Made by a program: the position numbers and the translations under genes. This document shows positions 6,319 through 8,141 of a stretch of DNA of 8,141 nt, in pieces; the first letter of the stretch is position 1, and every line of letters begins with the position of its first letter. This DNA is from Chitinispirillales bacterium (GTDB lineage: Bacteria; Fibrobacterota; Chitinivibrionia; Chitinivibrionales; Chitinispirillaceae): positions 1 to 8,141 of the forward strand of contig JAIRUL010000171.1 in NCBI GenBank assembly GCA_031254445.1, written 5' to 3'. The notes under the pieces are model-generated. The model was not told the DNA's origin. It saw nothing but the letters and a program-made list of their open reading frames with translations, and searched no databases.

Positions 6319-7698
6319 CTACCCCCCGTAAAACAAGTTCGCAAACAGCACCGCCGCCGAAATCCCCACTAAGTCCGAGAAGAGCGCCGCTGGAAGCGCG
6401 TGCCTTGTCCGCTGGATGCCTATGGAGCCGAAGTAGACAGCGAGGATGTAGAATGTCGTGTCGGTTGTGCCTTGCAGCACCGACGAGACGAACGCCGCGA
6501 GCGAGTCCGGCGCGTTTTGTACGATTTCGGCCATGTACCCGAACGCGCCGGTGCCGGATAGCGGGCGGAGCAGGGCGTGGGGGAGCACCTCCGGGGGCAT
6601 TCCCACATAACTCGTGTACTTTCCTACTAACCCCGTGAACATATCGAGCGCGCCGCTGGCCCGCAGCATCCCTATGCCTACGAAGATGGCCACGGTAAAC
6701 GGGATGATCCTCACCGCGACCTGAAACCCCTCTTTCGCGCCCTCCGTGACCGTCTCGTAGACCTTCACGCCGCATAGGTACCCGCCTAGTAGCAGGCTGC
6801 TCATCAGCACCGGGATCAGCCATGTCGACGAAGCCGTGACGCCCTGCAGGAAGCTGCCTGGCATCCCGCCGCCCTTTATGATGGCGTAGGGGATGGCTGC
6901 GGCGAAGATGGCGATCGTGACGTAGGCCGCGATCTTCCCTAAGAGCCCGGGGTTGTACAGATCCGCCTCGCTCGCTCCAACCGCCGCGTCGATGTTCTCG
7001 TTCGCCGCAAGCGCTATCGCGGGGTCGATGGGCGGGGGCGCGTCTTTGCTTCTCGAACTTAGGAGTTTTGACATAAAAATCGCGGAGGCGGTGGAGCAGA
7101 CCGAGGCCATAAGCCCAGGGATAATGATGCTCCCGGGGCTCGTCGCGCCGGCGGCGGCCCTTATCGTCATTACGCCCAAGGGGAGGATGGTAACGCTCGA
7201 CGTGTTTATGGCCAAAAATAGGCACATGGCGTTCGTGGCCGTGCCCTTGTTGGAGTTCAGTTTGTCGAGCTCCGTCATGGCTTTTAGCCCCATGGGCGTG
7301 GCCGCGCTGCCGAGGCCGAGCATATTCGCCGAGATATTCATGATAATGGCGCTCATCGCCGGATGGTTGGCCGGCACGTCGGGGAAGAGCCAGACCATAA
7401 CGGGCCGTATCGCCCTAGTAATCGCCCGCATAAGCCCTGCGGCCTCGGCGACTTTCATTATGCCGAGCCAAAGCGCCATCCCGCCCACAAGGCTAAGCGC
7501 AAGCGTCACGGCGGACTTGGCCGAGTCGAAAGAGGCCTTGCCGACGGCGTCCATGCGGCCGGTGTAGGCGGCTACGACGACGCTTATTAGTATGATGTAC
7601 AGCCATATAATGTTGAGCACCGCGGGCTTTTTCTTCGCGGCGCCCGGGGCTATGGCCGTTGGGTTTTGGGCTGGATCGGGGGATTTCGGGTTGGACAT
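6319..7698 (-). CDS. Fused SpmA-SpmB type nucleoside recognition (Gate) domain membrane protein
   Basis: A 459-residue multi-spanning membrane protein joining SpmA-like and SpmB-like halves, each a nucleoside-recognition (Gate) domain. In Bacillus the separate SpmA and SpmB proteins help spore core dehydration; in non-spore-formers such fusions are common, are thought to be transporters and have no settled substrate. Seen: a polar Pro/Ala-rich N-terminus, membrane segments from about residue 28, the SpmA signature with ANMLGLGSAATPMGLKAM (124-141), a hydrophilic linker (about 216-250), then the SpmB half with RPLSGTGAFGYM (378-389) and GTTDTTFYILAVYFGS (410-425). The protein ends YGG at a TAG stop. 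I chose ATG 7696-7698; the frame is open to a TTG at 7735-7737 (472 residues), and neither has a clear ribosome site. The TPR gene lies upstream in the same direction. Confidence 0.93.
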   Translation of the reverse strand: MSNPKSPDPAQNPTAIAPGAAKKKPAVLNIIWLYIILISVVVAAYTGRMDAVGKASFDSAKSAVTLALSLVGGMALWLGIMKVAEAAGLMRAITRAIRPVMVWLFPDVPANHPAMSAIIMNISANMLGLGSAATPMGLKAMTELDKLNSNKGTATNAMCLFLAINTSSVTILPLGVMTIRAAAGATSPGSIIIPGLMASVCSTASAIFMSKLLSSRSKDAPPPIDPAIALAANENIDAAVGASEADLYNPGLLGKIAAYVTIAIFAAAIPYAIIKGGGMPGSFLQGVTASSTWLIPVLMSSLLLGGYLCGVKVYETVTEGAKEGFQVAVRIIPFTVAIFVGIGMLRASGALDMFTGLVGKYTSYVGMPPEVLPHALLRPLSGTGAFGYMAEIVQNAPDSLAAFVSSVLQGTTDTTFYILAVYFGSIGIQRTRHALPAALFSDLVGISAAVLFANLFYGG

Positions 7699-7759
7699 AG
7701 CGGCTGCGGTTGTTTCGGTTAAATTATTACGTTGCAAAGTGCAATAGCTGATGACTGAT

Positions 7760-7788
7760 AAAATATATTAATGGATTTGAAAAAGCAA
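7760..7788 (-). promoter_or_regulatory. Weak candidate promoter of the SpmAB-like gene
   Basis: On the minus strand TTGCTT (7783-7788) is followed after 17 bases by TATTTT (7760-7765) within an AT-rich gap. Matches to the sigma-70 consensus are only 3 of 6 and 4 of 6, so support comes mainly from spacing and position. Confidence 0.25.
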
Positions 7789-7832
7789 TAGTTTAATGTA
7801 GAATTGGGTATCTGCGGGGCGCGGGAGGCGTT

Positions 7833-8141
7833 TTACCTCATGGTCAGCTTCTTCATAAATGCGTCGGCGTCGCTGTTTTTGCCGGACGCGCGGACGTACT
7901 TCTTGAAGTACTCTCTGGCCTTTTTCTCGTTCATCAGCTTCGTATAGTAGATTTCGCCGATTATGCGCAGGGCCTCGACGTTGCTTTCGCTGACCTTGCG
8001 TCCGAGCGAGGCTTGGTACATGTTTATAGCCTGCTCGTACTGGCTGGTTGCAAGGTAGAGCCCGCCGATTCGGAAGAGTAAATTCGCGTTGCCCGGATTG
8101 GCGTCCAAGCCTCTGTTCAGGCATGCGATCGCGCCCCTTGG
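7833..8141 (-). CDS. TPR-repeat protein, C-terminal part (runs off the window)
   Basis: The visible 102 codons are the C-terminal end of a larger protein; the frame is open to the window edge, so the true start lies to the right. The sequence carries tetratricopeptide-type helical repeats: one around AIACLNRGLDANPGNANL, one with LLFRIGGLYLATSQYEQAIN followed by MYQASLG, and a divergent third, ALRIIGEIYYTKLMNEKKAREYFKKYV. TPRs form scaffolds for protein-protein contacts. The tail is short and basic (MKKLTMR). An internal TTG at 8106-8108 could be mistaken for a start, but the repeat pattern continues upstream of it, which argues against that. The full protein's localisation and partner cannot be judged from this piece. 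The gene ends about 95-134 bases before the SpmAB-like gene in the same direction. Confidence 0.8.
   Translation of the reverse strand, partial: PRGAIACLNRGLDANPGNANLLFRIGGLYLATSQYEQAINMYQASLGRKVSESNVEALRIIGEIYYTKLMNEKKAREYFKKYVRASGKNSDADAFMKKLTMR

Noticed and set aside
6197..7225. Minus-strand 342-residue open frame
   Set aside because: Arg/His/Gly-rich sequence in an alternative frame of the SpmAB-like gene, typical of a shadow in GC-rich DNA.
6953..7567. Plus-strand 204-residue open frame with hydrophobic runs
   Set aside because: Antisense to the SpmAB-like gene; its hydrophobic look mirrors the membrane protein on the other strand.

Overview
The window carries six protein-coding genes and no RNA gene, insertion sequence or CRISPR array that I can support. 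The organism looks like a diderm of the FCB group. The main pointers are a short primary-type sigma factor without region 1.1 of the kind seen in Bacteroidota and Fibrobacterota, a lipoprotein with a clear lipobox, and a secreted BspA-like leucine-rich repeat protein typical of host- or gut-associated members. A gut-associated Fibrobacterota-like lineage is my best guess, but this is inference from family resemblance and not a placement.

Layout: bases 1-131 hold two palindromes and a five-unit AACGTC tandem repeat. A primary-type sigma-70 factor follows on the minus strand (132-1013). A 251-bp divergent intergenic region separates it from an aspartate kinase on the plus strand (1265-2623). 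Forty bases downstream lies an unrecognised lipoprotein (2664-3449), then a BspA-like LRR surface protein (3612-4943), a GC-rich palindromic element (5062-5104), and an exported alpha/beta hydrolase-like protein with a GHSQGG elbow (about 5244-6227). The right end is on the minus strand: a fused SpmA-SpmB type membrane protein (6319-7698) and the C-terminal end of a TPR protein that runs off the window (7833-8141).

How the genes relate: the sigma factor and aspartate kinase are core genes (transcription; lysine/threonine/methionine pathway). The three plus-strand genes after the kinase all appear to be exported (lipoprotein, LRR protein, hydrolase) and form a loose block of envelope or secreted functions, but wide gaps and separate promoter candidates argue against one tight operon. 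Their co-location may be coincidental. The TPR and SpmAB-like genes run in the same direction with a 95-130 bp gap. I see no convincing undescribed system. The most interesting items are the short repeats in the intergenic regions, the unknown lipoprotein and the SpmAB fusion in a probable non-spore-former.
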